NCBI GenBank assembly: GCA_021741355.1
Contig: JAIOXZ010000005.1
Span: forward strand, 62,001 to 126,000
Direction of reading: 5' to 3'
DNA from: Caulobacter sp.
Lineage (GTDB): Bacteria; Pseudomonadota; Alphaproteobacteria; Caulobacterales; Caulobacteraceae
Length of the DNA: 64,000 nucleotides
Shown here: piece by piece, positions 10,861-19,583 of the stretch
Layout: every line of letters starts with the position of its first letter
Position numbering within the stretch: the stretch's first letter is position 1
The notes under the pieces: model-generated
Told to the model about the DNA's origin: nothing
Databases searched by the model: none
Seen by the model: only the letters and a program-made list of their open reading frames with translations
Made by a program: the position numbers and the translations under genes

Positions 10861-11718
10861 ATGAGCGCAGACGGCTTCAACAGCGGCCCGCCCCCCGGCG
10901 CGGCGGCGGACTGGACCATCGACCAGGGGTGGGACGCCTATACGCCCGCCGAGCACGCTGTATGGGACCTGCTCTACGAGCGGCAAGCGGCGCTGCTGCC
11001 CGGCTACGCCTGCGACGCCTTCCTGCATGGCCTGGACGCGCTGGACCTGCACCGTGGCGGCATTCCCGACTTCCGCAAGATCAATGAGGATCTGCGCCGC
11101 CTGACCGGCTGGACGGTGGTCGCCGTGCCGGGCCTGGTTCCGGACGAGGTGTTCTTCGACCATCTGGCGAACCGTCGCTTCCCCGCCGGCCAGTTCATCC
11201 GCCGCGCCGACCAGCTCGACTACCTGCAGGAGCCGGACATCTTCCACGATGTCTTCGGCCATGTGCCCATGCTGACCGACCCGACCTTCGCCGACTACAT
11301 GCAGGCCTATGGCGAGGGCGGCCTGCGCGCCGCCGGCCGCGGTCAGCTGCACAATCTGGCGCGGCTCTACTGGTACACGGTGGAATTTGGCCTGCTCGAG
11401 ACGCCGGACGGCCTGCGGATCTACGGCGCGGGCATCGTGTCCTCGCGGGCCGAGTCGATCTTCTCGCTCGATGACCCCTCCCCCAACCGGATCGGATTCG
11501 ATCTGGAGCGTCTGATGCGGACGCCCTACCGGATCGACGACTTCCAGCAGGTCTATTTCGTGATCCCGTCGCTGCAGGCCCTGCTCGACGCGACCCTGCA
11601 GGACTTCGCCCCGATCTATGAGCGTCTCGACGGGGCCAGCGATATCCCGATCGACGCCGTGCTGGACACCGACCGGGTGTTCACGAAGGGCACCCAGGCT
11701 TACGCGCTGGGCCGTTAG
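10861..11718 (+). CDS. phhA: Phenylalanine 4-monooxygenase
   Basis: 285 residues, the length of bacterial phenylalanine hydroxylase, which converts phenylalanine to tyrosine with tetrahydropterin and O2. The non-heme iron ligands are seen in DIFHDVFGHVPML (two histidines) and YWYTVEFGL (glutamate). The ATG at 10861 follows a weakly recognisable ribosome site. The stop codon TAG at 11716-11718 shares its final G with the first base of a palindromic repeat. No pterin-carbinolamine dehydratase lies nearby. Confidence 0.96.
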   Translation: MSADGFNSGPPPGAAADWTIDQGWDAYTPAEHAVWDLLYERQAALLPGYACDAFLHGLDALDLHRGGIPDFRKINEDLRRLTGWTVVAVPGLVPDEVFFDHLANRRFPAGQFIRRADQLDYLQEPDIFHDVFGHVPMLTDPTFADYMQAYGEGGLRAAGRGQLHNLARLYWYTVEFGLLETPDGLRIYGAGIVSSRAESIFSLDDPSPNRIGFDLERLMRTPYRIDDFQQVYFVIPSLQALLDATLQDFAPIYERLDGASDIPIDAVLDTDRVFTKGTQAYALGR

Positions 11719-11797
11719 GGGACATGTACCCGCTTGGGTACGTGTCCCCCAATCGAGCCGCGTGATTAGGGGACACGTACCTGCGGTACATGTCCCC
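11718..11797. repeat. Pair of GGGGACAYGTAC palindromes (REP-like)
   Basis: Two palindromic units, 11718-11749 (GGGGACATGTACCC, loop GCTT, GGGTACGTGTCCCC) and 11769-11797 (GGGGACACGTACC, TGC, GGTACATGTCCCC), lie between the convergent phhA and acyltransferase genes. The same unit recurs at 13905-13984, 31091-31176 and 57189-57216. Such paired hairpins resemble REP/BIME elements mobilised by RAYT (TnpA-REP) transposases; no such transposase is in the window. They could also act as bidirectional terminators. Confidence 0.85.
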
Positions 11798-11808
11798 GAG
11801 CGTGTCCC

Positions 11809-12984
11809 TCAGGCAGGCTTTGTCCGATACTTCAGCCCGAACAGCGGCCGCAGGAGCGGGACCCGGCGTGCGACCTCATACGTCAGGAGGCAGGCGCCGA
11901 AGGTCGCCGCGATCAGGATCGCCGCTTCCAGCGCCTGGTTCATCCCGACCTTCGCCAGGTGATGGCCGACCACGACGATCACCGTCTGGTGCACGATGTA
12001 GAACGGGAAGACGCCGAGGGTCAGCCAGGTCAGCACCGGACCGCCGCGCGTCAGGTGTCTCGCGCCAAAGCCGAGGATCGCGGCGATCGCGCACCATTGG
12101 TCCACGGCGTAGACCACGCGCATGACCTGCCGCAGGACCTCGGGCGGCTCGGCGCCGTCCGCGCGGTACTGCCAGGCGTAGGTCGCGAACAACGCCCAGG
12201 CGAGAAGCGCCAGCGTGAGCGCCGGCCAGCGCAGCCGGATGTACGCGTCGCGCAGGGTCAGGGACCTGGCGGTCAGGAAGCCGAACAGGAAAGCAGACAG
12301 GCTGACCGCGTGATTGTACCAGTCGTCGACGAGGGCGTGGGTCACCTCGAACATCGGCATCAGGACGATGCGGAAGGCCGCCAGCACAACGATCGGCCAG
12401 AGCAGCAGGCCCCAGCCCCTGAGCCCCTCGCCCAACCACTCGCCCAGCCGCCGCAGCGGCTCGCGGGCGACGGCCCAGACCACCGCCAGCAGCAGGCTAT
12501 AGACCAGCAGATAGGCGACGAACCACATGTGGTTCCAGGTCGGGGTGATCAGGCAGCCGTCGGCGTCGCACCAGTTCCCGGAGGCCGTGGCGTACTTGCC
12601 GTAGAAGCTCCAGAACGGCTCGGCCAGCTGCGGCGCCTGCTCGAGGATCTCGTAGTAGCTCTGGGGCGGAACGATCACGAACATGGCGAAGACCAGCGGC
12701 GGCAGCAGCCGCCAGGTCCGCGCGCCGGCCAGGCCGCCGGCGCTCATCTTGTCGGCCATGAACCGGGTCGCCGCGCCGCTGACCAGGAACAGCAGCGTCA
12801 GCCGCCAGGGATTGGTCAGCTGCATGACGGGCTCGAGCCACTCAACCGGCCGGGGCGTCTTCACATGCCAGTCCCAGGGCACGTAGAACATGCCGACGTG
12901 GTACAGGATCAGCAGGAAAAAGGCGCCCACGCGGATCCAGTCGAGGTCGGGGCGGCGGTCGGAGGTCTGGGACACGGCATGCAC
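11809..12984 (-). CDS. Integral membrane acyltransferase (Acyltransferase_3/OpgC-like)
   Basis: About 391 residues with ten or so hydrophobic segments. The start of the domain, RRPDLDWIRVGAFFLLILYHVGMFYVPWDW, contains the conserved histidine of the acyltransferase 3 family after the first helix, and TWNHMWFVAYLLVYSL and FYIVHQTVIVVVGHHL follow the family layout. No ATG is suitably placed: a GTG at 12984 (VHAVSQTSDRR) is preferred by family comparison, and another GTG at 13035 is the alternative. Members O-acylate sugars, glucans or lipids; the substrate here is unknown. It diverges from the LytTR gene. Confidence 0.85.
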   Translation of the reverse strand: MHAVSQTSDRRPDLDWIRVGAFFLLILYHVGMFYVPWDWHVKTPRPVEWLEPVMQLTNPWRLTLLFLVSGAATRFMADKMSAGGLAGARTWRLLPPLVFAMFVIVPPQSYYEILEQAPQLAEPFWSFYGKYATASGNWCDADGCLITPTWNHMWFVAYLLVYSLLLAVVWAVAREPLRRLGEWLGEGLRGWGLLLWPIVVLAAFRIVLMPMFEVTHALVDDWYNHAVSLSAFLFGFLTARSLTLRDAYIRLRWPALTLALLAWALFATYAWQYRADGAEPPEVLRQVMRVVYAVDQWCAIAAILGFGARHLTRGGPVLTWLTLGVFPFYIVHQTVIVVVGHHLAKVGMNQALEAAILIAATFGACLLTYEVARRVPLLRPLFGLKYRTKPA

Positions 12985-13082
12985 TCGCGAAGGGATGACG
13001 CCTCTCCATCGCCGGATCTCGCCTGCCGGCGCCACGACCGGGTCACGTCCGGCGCGACCGGCGTGATGAACGGAAACGCCCG

Positions 13083-13901
13083 GTGACGAACGGCGAACCT
13101 TCAGGGACGAACGGAACCGACCTGCGGGCCTTCCTGTGGGGCGCAGGCGCCACGGCGGCCATCGTCTCCGGCGTCACCCTGGTCAATGTGGCCACCATCC
13201 AGCATGACATGCCCCACCTTGATCCGCGCGAGCCATGGATCTGGGAGGCGAGCAGCGCCCTGGCCATCTTCGCCCTGCTCTGGCTGCCCTGGGTCGCGCA
13301 GCGCATCGCACCGCTGGAGGAGTGGCGCAGCCCGCGCACCTGGGCGGTGCACGCCGGCGCCATCCTGCTGTGGTCGGCCGCGCATGTGGCCGGCTTCCTG
13401 CTGCTGCGCCACGGCGCCTACGCCCTCGCCGGCGAGCCCTACCAGTACGGCGACCTGCGCGAGGAGTTTCCCTATGAGCTGCGCAAGGACATCCTCAGCT
13501 ACGCCCTGACGTCCTGCGCCTTCTGGGCTTCCCGGCGGCTGGCGCTACAGTCGACCGCCACCGCGCCTGACCAGACGGCGACCTTCGATATCCGCGACGG
13601 GGCGAAGGTGATCCGCGTCGCGATCACCGACATCCTCGCCGTGGCTTCGGCCGGAAACTACGTCGAGGTCCATCTGGCCGACGGGCGCAAACCGCTGATG
13701 CGTTCGTCCCTTGCCGCCGTCGAGGCGCAGCTGTCGCCGTTCGGCTTTGTCCGCACCCACCGCTCCTGGCTGGTCAGCGCCGCCCGGGTGACCGGCCTGA
13801 CGCCGGCGGGATCCGGCGACTACACCGTGCAGATCGGCGCGCTCGAAGCGCCGCTGTCGCGGCGGTTTCCGGCCGCGCTGATGCGATTGAGGGGCGGGTA
13901 G
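13083..13901 (+). CDS. Membrane-anchored LytTR-domain transcriptional regulator
   Basis: 272 residues with a GTG start and a GGAAA site nine bases upstream. The N-terminal half has four hydrophobic helices (about 16-40, 55-75, 90-110 and 135-150); the C-terminal 100 residues are a LytTR DNA-binding domain: DILAVASAGNYVEVHLADGR, MRSSLAAVEAQL, FVRTHRSWLVSAARV, GDYTVQIGALEAPLSRRF. This TM-LytTR layout is common in Caulobacterales and Sphingomonadales and lacks a receiver domain, so its input must come through the membrane part. Divergence from the acyltransferase gene (98 bases between starts) suggests it may control that gene. Confidence 0.88.
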   Translation: MTNGEPSGTNGTDLRAFLWGAGATAAIVSGVTLVNVATIQHDMPHLDPREPWIWEASSALAIFALLWLPWVAQRIAPLEEWRSPRTWAVHAGAILLWSAAHVAGFLLLRHGAYALAGEPYQYGDLREEFPYELRKDILSYALTSCAFWASRRLALQSTATAPDQTATFDIRDGAKVIRVAITDILAVASAGNYVEVHLADGRKPLMRSSLAAVEAQLSPFGFVRTHRSWLVSAARVTGLTPAGSGDYTVQIGALEAPLSRRFPAALMRLRGG

Positions 13902-13904
13902 TCC

Positions 13905-13984
13905 GGGGACATGTACCGCAGGTACGTGTCCCCTAAATCCTCAGACGCTCGATTAGGGGACACGTACCTGCGGTACATGTCCCC
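13905..13984. repeat. Pair of GGGGACAYGTAC palindromes (REP-like)
   Basis: Units at 13905-13933 (ATG first, ACG second) and 13956-13984 (ACG first, ATG second) lie between the convergent LytTR gene and astB in mirror orientation, separated by 22 bases. Each unit is flanked by TTAGGGG or its complement, so the recognisable border includes a TAG. Confidence 0.85.
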
Positions 13985-13989
13985 TTCGG

Positions 13990-15321
13990 CTAGCGTTGGA
14001 ACGGATAGAAGCCGGGTCCGAGATCCAGGATTCCCGTCAACTCATCCAGCGCGCGGCGGCTCTCGACGAGCAGTTGCGGATCGGCGAGGTCGGCGGGATG
14101 CAGGCGGTCGCGGTAGTGGGCGTTGGCCCAGGCCGTCAGCCGGTCATGCAGGGTCGCATCGAACCGCTGGGCCGGGTTCGTCGCGGCCAGCTCGGCGTCC
14201 GTCAGCACCACCCGCAGCCGCAGGCAGGCCGGACCGCCGCCGTTGCGCATGCTCTGCCGGACATCGACGTATTCCACCCGCCCGATCGGACCGTTGGAGG
14301 CGATGGCGCGATCCACAGCGGCCTTCGCGCGCGGCGTATCCCGCGTCTCGCCCGGCGCGATCAGCGTCAGCCGGTCCTCGCCGGGCAAGGCCACCAGCAT
14401 CGAGTTGAACAGGTAGCTGCGGATCGCGTCGTCCAGTGGCAGGTCGGCCGTGGCGACCTCGACGAACTGCGGCTCGAACCGGCCTGCCGCCGCGGCGCGG
14501 ATGTCGGCCTGCAGGGCGGCGGAATCCTCGAAGGCCGCCTCATGGTAAAACAGGCAGGACTTGGCCCCGACGCAGACCACGTCGTTGTGGAACACCCCGG
14601 CCTCGATGGCCGTGCGGGCCTGGCGGGCGAACACCGCGCCGCCCGCGCCGTGACGGCGCGCGACGGCTTCAAACGCCTGCAGCGTCTGACGGGCCGGGAA
14701 GCGGCCCTGCCACTGCTCCCAGGCCTCCCGGCCCCAGACGAACAGGTTGACCCCCGCCTCGCCATGGTCGCCGCACAGCCGCACATGGTTGGCCGCGCCC
14801 TCGTCGGCGAAGTGCGGCGCGGTCGGCAGCGGGTCGTGGACTGCGAACCGGGTCTGGTCCGGGAACAGGCAGCGCAGGGCGCGGGTGGTCTGGCCACCCT
14901 CGAGGCTGCGGTGAAGGTTGGTCAGCAGGTTGGCCGGCGTGAAGTGCACCCGGCCGTCGGCAGCGTCGGCGCTGGGCGTCACGGTCGCAGCGTTGGCGGC
15001 CCACATCGGCGAGGCCGAGCAGGCGGTGTTGAGCAGCTCGGGCGCCTGTTTGGCCGCCGTCTCGATGACGGCCGCGTCCGTTCCGGTGAAGCCGATGGCG
15101 CGCAGGAAGCCGACATCCGGCCGCTCGTGCGGCGGCAGGACGAACTGCGGCAGGCCGAGGTCGGCCAGCAGCCGCATCTTCGCCAGCCCCTCCAGCACCG
15201 CCGCGCGCGGGTTGGAGGGATCGCCCTTGTTGTGCTCGCTGGCCAGATTGCCCGGCGCCAGGCCCGCAAAGCTGTGGGTCGGCCCGACCAGCCCGTCGCA
15301 ATTGGCTTCGACGGCTTTCAT
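13990..15321 (-). CDS. astB: N-succinylarginine dihydrolase
   Basis: 443 residues. AstB hydrolyses N2-succinylarginine to succinylornithine, CO2 and ammonia in the arginine succinyltransferase pathway. Family landmarks: VEANCDGLVGPTHSFAGLAPGN, FLRAIGFTGTD, the guanidine-modifying pentein-fold residues in SSPMWAANAATVTPS-like context, HHD-equivalent GVFHNDVVCVGA and the C-terminal catalytic cysteine context QSMRNGGGPACLRLRV. The ATG at 15321 is the natural start. It is the last gene of the ast run, 187 bases after astD, with an inverted repeat in between. Confidence 0.96.
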   Translation of the reverse strand: MKAVEANCDGLVGPTHSFAGLAPGNLASEHNKGDPSNPRAAVLEGLAKMRLLADLGLPQFVLPPHERPDVGFLRAIGFTGTDAAVIETAAKQAPELLNTACSASPMWAANAATVTPSADAADGRVHFTPANLLTNLHRSLEGGQTTRALRCLFPDQTRFAVHDPLPTAPHFADEGAANHVRLCGDHGEAGVNLFVWGREAWEQWQGRFPARQTLQAFEAVARRHGAGGAVFARQARTAIEAGVFHNDVVCVGAKSCLFYHEAAFEDSAALQADIRAAAAGRFEPQFVEVATADLPLDDAIRSYLFNSMLVALPGEDRLTLIAPGETRDTPRAKAAVDRAIASNGPIGRVEYVDVRQSMRNGGGPACLRLRVVLTDAELAATNPAQRFDATLHDRLTAWANAHYRDRLHPADLADPQLLVESRRALDELTGILDLGPGFYPFQR

Positions 15322-15337
15322 GGCCTAGCTCGGAAAG

Positions 15338-15492
15338 CCCTTCCCCCTCGATGGGGGAAGGGTTGGGATGGGGGTGAAGCGGCGTGTCCGAAGGAGGCAC
15401 AGTCCAGGTTGGCGGCCGTCAGTTGGAGCGAAGCCAATCGGCGCCGCCAAAGCACCCCCATCCCCGACCCTTCCCCCATCGAGGGGGAAGGG
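15338..15492. repeat. Inverted repeat pair between astD and astB
   Basis: The left copy (about 15338-15377) contains CCCTTCCCCCTCGATGGGGG followed by AAGGGTTGGGATGGGGGTG; the right copy (about 15453-15492) is its near-exact reverse complement. Each copy also folds on itself (CCCTTCCCCC/GGGGGAAGGG). The intervening 75 bases hold no gene. As a transcribed spacer within the operon, it could act as an attenuating or mRNA-stabilising structure; it looks like a dispersed repeat. Confidence 0.75.
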
Positions 15493-15508
15493 AGATGACG
15501 TTGCCCCC

Positions 15509-16963
15509 TCACCCCCTCAGCCCCTTGATCTCACCGATCGTCTGCAACACCGCGTCGGCCTCGAAGCTGGCCACCGGGTAGGCGCAGTAGTCGGCCGCGT
15601 AGTAGGCGCTGGGGCGATGGTTGCCCGACGCGCCCAGACCGCCGAACGGCGCCGAGCCGGCAGCGCCGGTGGTCGGGCGGTTCCAGTTCACGACGCCGGC
15701 GCGGATGCGCTGCTGGAAACGCTCCCAGCGGGCGGGATCATCGCTGATCAGGCCGGCGCTGAGGCCGTAGCGGGTGGCGTTGGCCAGGGCGATCGCGCCG
15801 TCGAAAGTCGCCGCGCGGCGGACCTGCAGGACCGGCGCGAAGATCTCCTCGTCGGGCGTCTCGTGGTGGCTGACGTCGATGATGCCCGGCGTGATGAAGG
15901 CCTCGCTGAGGCCCTCGATGGCCCGGGCCTCGCGGATCACCTGTCCCTCGAACAGGGCTGCGGCGTCGCGGGCCATGCGGCCGGCGCGGGCCGAGATCAG
16001 CGGCCCCATGAAGGGCTCGGGCGTGCTGCTCCACGCGCCGGCGATCAGCCGGTCGGACAGGGCCGCGACCGCCTCGATGATGGCCTCCCCCGCATGGCCT
16101 TCCGGCACGATCAGGCGCCGGGCGCAGGAACAGCGCTGGCCGGTAGTGATGAAGGCCGACTGGATGATCAGGGCGGCGGCGGCCTCCGGATCGGTCGTGT
16201 CCCAGACCACCAGCGGGTTATTGCCGCCGAGTTCCAAGGCCAGGATCACGTCCGGCCGGTCGGCGAAGGCGCGGCGGAAGTGGCTGCCCGCGGCGGCCGA
16301 GCCGGTGAACAGCAGACCGTCGATCTCCTGCTCGATCAGGGCGGCGCCCGTCTCGCGTCCGCCCTGGACCAGGTTGACCACGCCGGCGGGAACACCGGCG
16401 GCTTCCAGCGCCTCGACCAGCAGCTCGCCGGCCATCGGCGTCTCTTCGGACGGCTTGAAGACGATGGTGTCGCCGGCCAGCAGCGCCGGGACGATGTGGC
16501 CGTTCGGCAGATGGCCGGGGAAGTTGAACGGACCCAGCACCGCCATTACGCCATGGGCGCGGTGACGCAGCACGGCGCGTCCGAACGGCATCGCGGTTTC
16601 CCGCACCCCCGTCCGCTCCTCATAGGCGGTGATCGAGACGTCGACCTTGGCCATCATCGAGCCGAGCTCGGCCTTGGTCTCCCACAGCGCCTTGCCGGTT
16701 TCACGGCTGAGCGCCTCGGCGAAGGCGTCCTTGCGGGCATCCAGCGCGGCCTTGTAGCGGCGCATGACCGCGATCCGGGCCTCGCGCGGCTGGTCGGCCC
16801 AGTCCTGGAAGGCGTGGCGCGCGGCGGAAACCGCCCGGACGACGTCATCGACGGTCGCGGTGGCCGCTTCCCACACCGGTTGGCCGGTCGCGGGATCGAT
16901 GGAGGTCAGGGCGGGGCCGTGACCGGAGGACCACTGACCGTTGATGTAGAGACCGCGGCTCAT
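15509..16963 (-). CDS. astD: N-succinylglutamate 5-semialdehyde dehydrogenase
   Basis: 484 residues of the aldehyde dehydrogenase superfamily, AstD type. The catalytic glutamate lies in ALELGGNNP and the catalytic cysteine in TTGQRCSCARR; the N-terminal LYINGQWSSGHG and the substrate loop LGPFNFPGHLPNGHIVPAL are characteristic of AstD. It oxidises succinylglutamate semialdehyde to succinylglutamate with NAD+. The preceding gene is astA, 211 bases upstream, with a repeat-rich spacer. Confidence 0.96.
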   Translation of the reverse strand: MSRGLYINGQWSSGHGPALTSIDPATGQPVWEAATATVDDVVRAVSAARHAFQDWADQPREARIAVMRRYKAALDARKDAFAEALSRETGKALWETKAELGSMMAKVDVSITAYEERTGVRETAMPFGRAVLRHRAHGVMAVLGPFNFPGHLPNGHIVPALLAGDTIVFKPSEETPMAGELLVEALEAAGVPAGVVNLVQGGRETGAALIEQEIDGLLFTGSAAAGSHFRRAFADRPDVILALELGGNNPLVVWDTTDPEAAAALIIQSAFITTGQRCSCARRLIVPEGHAGEAIIEAVAALSDRLIAGAWSSTPEPFMGPLISARAGRMARDAAALFEGQVIREARAIEGLSEAFITPGIIDVSHHETPDEEIFAPVLQVRRAATFDGAIALANATRYGLSAGLISDDPARWERFQQRIRAGVVNWNRPTTGAAGSAPFGGLGASGNHRPSAYYAADYCAYPVASFEADAVLQTIGEIKGLRG

Positions 16964-16998
16964 AGGTTCGCTCCGGATGTCGACGCCAGGAAAGACTT

Positions 16999-17159
16999 TC
17001 CTCTCCCTCTTGGGAGAGGGGGACCACCCGCAGGGTGGTGGAGTGGGAGGCGCGGTGGAAGTCGGGAGATCCGGATCGAAGGCGCTTCAACGGCGGCCAC
17101 CACCGCGCATCCCCCTCCACCATGCTTCGCATGGTCCCCCTCCCCCAAGAGGGGGAGGA
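16999..17159. repeat. Inverted repeat pair between astA and astD
   Basis: The left block (about 16999-17058) includes CTCTCCCTCTTGGGAGAGGG and ACCACCCGCAGGGTGGT; the right block (about 17097-17159) includes CCTCCACCATGCTTCGCATG and CCCCCTCCCCCAAGAGGGGG. They form self-complementary hairpins and are approximate reverse complements of one another. No gene is seen between them. The family differs in sequence from that between astD and astB but has the same design. Confidence 0.7.
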
Positions 17160-17174
17160 CGGAGCGTGGTCGGC

Positions 17175-18179
17175 TCATGCCTTCACCTTCACCAGATCGC
17201 CTTCCCGAACGCCCAGCACGTCAGCCGCCTGACGCGACAGCACGGCCGCCTCGCCATCGACCAGCACCGGAGCGCGGACGGCGCGGAACCGCGCGATGTC
17301 ATGGGTCGATATCAGCGCGTCCTCGCCAAAGGCGTCCTCGCCGAGCCGGACCGTCAGACGCTTCGCCTCCTTGACCGTACGGATATCGTCACGCGGCGCG
17401 CCCATGGTCGGGCCAGCATCGAACAGGTCGACCAGACCCTGATAGCGGAAGCCCTCGCGCTCGAGCATTGCCCGGGCGGCCTCTCCGTCGCGGTGCACCC
17501 GGCCGACGGCCTTGCGCGCCGCCTCGGGCAGCAGGCCGGTGTAGATCGGATGGCGCGGCGCCAGGTCGAGGATGAACTGGCCGTTGGTCGAGGCGCTCAT
17601 CAGGTCGGCCTCATCGAAGGCCAGCGGGAAGAAGCGGTGCGCGACATGTTCCCAGAACGGGCAGCTGCCGTCCTCGTCGAACCAGCCACGAAGCTCCGCC
17701 AACACCATCTCGGCGAAGCGCTGCGGCTCGATGCCGATCAGCATGTAGCGCGACTGGGCCAGCAGCCTTCCGGCGCCGCCCTTGCGCTTCTCGGGGCGCA
17801 GGAACAACGAGCCGACCTCGGACCAGCCGGCGCATTCGTTGACCAGCACCAGGGCCTGGTGATCGAAACGCATGTCCAGGGTCGGCGACGACTGCGCCAG
17901 AGTCACCACCCGGAACGAGAAGAATGGCCGCTTCAGACCCACGCTGGCCTTGACCCCCGCGACGCCGTCGACGCCGCCAGTGTCGGTGTCTTCCAGCATC
18001 AGAGTGAACCAGGACTCCGGCGCGGCGACCTCGCCGGCGAAGCTGGCGGCGGACAGGTCGAGGCGCGACCGCAGGGTCGGCTCGTCTTCCGGGAGGCTGG
18101 TGAAGCCGCGCCCCGACAGCACGGCCAGCTCCATCAGCTGGTCGTAGTCGGCGGGAACGGCGGGACGAACAACCAGCAT
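17175..18179 (-). CDS. astA: Arginine N-succinyltransferase
   Basis: 334 residues, matching AstA, the first enzyme of the ast pathway (arginine plus succinyl-CoA). Characteristic stretches: VVRPAVPADYDQLMELA, VGSLFLRPEKRKGGAGRLLAQSRYMLI (GNAT-like CoA-binding part), PFWEHVAHRFFPLAFDEAD, GLLPEAARKAVGRVH. The start is the ATG at 18179, whose A is shared with the TGA of the upstream M20 hydrolase gene (TGATG), so translation should be coupled. The frame extends one TTG codon upstream, which is not used here. Confidence 0.96.
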   Translation of the reverse strand: MLVVRPAVPADYDQLMELAVLSGRGFTSLPEDEPTLRSRLDLSAASFAGEVAAPESWFTLMLEDTDTGGVDGVAGVKASVGLKRPFFSFRVVTLAQSSPTLDMRFDHQALVLVNECAGWSEVGSLFLRPEKRKGGAGRLLAQSRYMLIGIEPQRFAEMVLAELRGWFDEDGSCPFWEHVAHRFFPLAFDEADLMSASTNGQFILDLAPRHPIYTGLLPEAARKAVGRVHRDGEAARAMLEREGFRYQGLVDLFDAGPTMGAPRDDIRTVKEAKRLTVRLGEDAFGEDALISTHDIARFRAVRAPVLVDGEAAVLSRQAADVLGVREGDLVKVKA

Positions 18180-19429
18180 CAACGGGACTCCATCAGGGCG
18201 CGAATGCCCCGGGCGTCGATTTCACCCGACGCCAGTTTCATGAGGATCAGGGCCGACAGTTGCGCCCGCTCGGCGAAGCTGTCCGGCCAGGCGAATTCGG
18301 CCTCGCTGTGGATGTCGCCGCCGCGCACGCCGAGGGTGTCGACATTGGGCAGGCCGACGGCGAACAGGTTGTTGCCCTCGCACACGCCGCCGGAGGGCTT
18401 CCACGCGATCTGCTGGCCGAGCAGGCCGCCGACTTCCTTCACCTTGCCGAACAGTTCGGTCTGGGCGGCGTTGAACGGCTTGGCCGGGCGGGTGAAGCCG
18501 CCATGCAGGCTGACGTCGAGCCCCTCTCCCTCCCCGACCGTCATCGCCTCGGCGATGCCGGCCTCGAGCCAGGCGGCGGCGACGGCGTCGGGAAAGCGGA
18601 CGTTGAAGCGCAACACCGCGATGTCCGGCACCACGTTCAGCGGCGAGCCGCCGTCGATCCTGGCGATGTTCAGGGTGACCCCGTCGCGCCGGTTGTTGAG
18701 GGCGTCCAGCGCGCCGGCGATGCGTGCGGCGGCTGTGATGGCGTTGCGGCCTTCGTTGAACGCCCGGCCGGCGTGGGCCGCCCGGCCGACGACCCGGATG
18801 TGGAAGTTGCCGGACCCCTTGCGTTCGCTGGCCAGGGTGCCATCCGGCAGCATGGAGGGCTCATAGGTCAGACCGACATGGCCCAGCCGACCGAACTCGG
18901 CCAGCACGGGACCCGAGGCCAGCGATCCGATTTCCTCGTCCGGCGAGAGCAGCACGCGATAGCCCACCTTCTGAGCGTCCGGGTGGGTCTCGAACGCCTG
19001 GAGGGCCGCGAGAATCACGCTGATCCCGCCCTTCATGTCGGCGATGCCGGGGCCGTTCAACGCGCCGTCGGCGCGGGTGACCACGGTCTGGAAGGGGCTG
19101 CCGGCCGGAAAGACCGTGTCGTAGTGGCCGGTCAGGATGACCTGCACCGGCGCTTCCGGGCGCACGGTGACGGCGATCGCGGGCGTGTGCGGCTGCTCGA
19201 TCTCCCGGCCGTCCGCGGCGATCTCGATCGACGGCGCCAGCTGGCGCTGGACCAGGTCTCCCGGCAGGACGGCGAAGGCCTCGCTGAGGAGGCCCACCGT
19301 GGTCTCCAGGCCCGCCAGGTTGCGGCTGCCTGAGTTGATGGCGCACCAGCCGACGGCGCGGCTGACGACGACAGACCCCTGTTCGCCGAGCGCACTCAGG
19401 ACAGACGATTCTTCCGGTGACAGGCGCAT
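18179..19429 (-). CDS. M20-family metallohydrolase of the ast operon
   Basis: 416 residues, M20 peptidase/ArgE/DapE/CPG2 family. Zinc-site residues are all visible: HxD near residues 102-104 (TGHYDTVF), aspartate in GPGIADMKGG, the catalytic EE in SPDEEIGS, a glutamate ligand in TYEPSML, and the C-terminal histidine in GGDIHSEAEF. The dimerisation domain lies between. The ATG at 19429 (MRLSPEESS) is preferred to a TTG four codons upstream. It is the first gene of the ast run and shares one base with astA. No astE is present, so a role as succinylglutamate or other succinyl-amino-acid desuccinylase is a reasonable inference, not shown. Confidence 0.9.
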   Translation of the reverse strand: MRLSPEESSVLSALGEQGSVVVSRAVGWCAINSGSRNLAGLETTVGLLSEAFAVLPGDLVQRQLAPSIEIAADGREIEQPHTPAIAVTVRPEAPVQVILTGHYDTVFPAGSPFQTVVTRADGALNGPGIADMKGGISVILAALQAFETHPDAQKVGYRVLLSPDEEIGSLASGPVLAEFGRLGHVGLTYEPSMLPDGTLASERKGSGNFHIRVVGRAAHAGRAFNEGRNAITAAARIAGALDALNNRRDGVTLNIARIDGGSPLNVVPDIAVLRFNVRFPDAVAAAWLEAGIAEAMTVGEGEGLDVSLHGGFTRPAKPFNAAQTELFGKVKEVGGLLGQQIAWKPSGGVCEGNNLFAVGLPNVDTLGVRGGDIHSEAEFAWPDSFAERAQLSALILMKLASGEIDARGIRALMESR

Positions 19430-19583
19430 CGGCGGGGTCAATCCAGCTTTACCGACGCCATTGCCGCGGACGAGTGTCGACGCGTGTTTCGGATGAGCGA
19501 CCCGCCGGAATGGCGCAAGACGGGGATCGCCGTTGCCCCTTGATAGCCGCGCGTTGCCCGAAGGTGAACCCCCTGCAGCGCGC

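Noticed and set aside
15368-17374. Open frame of 668 codons opposite astD
   Set aside because: Antisense shadow that also crosses the repeat-rich spacers.
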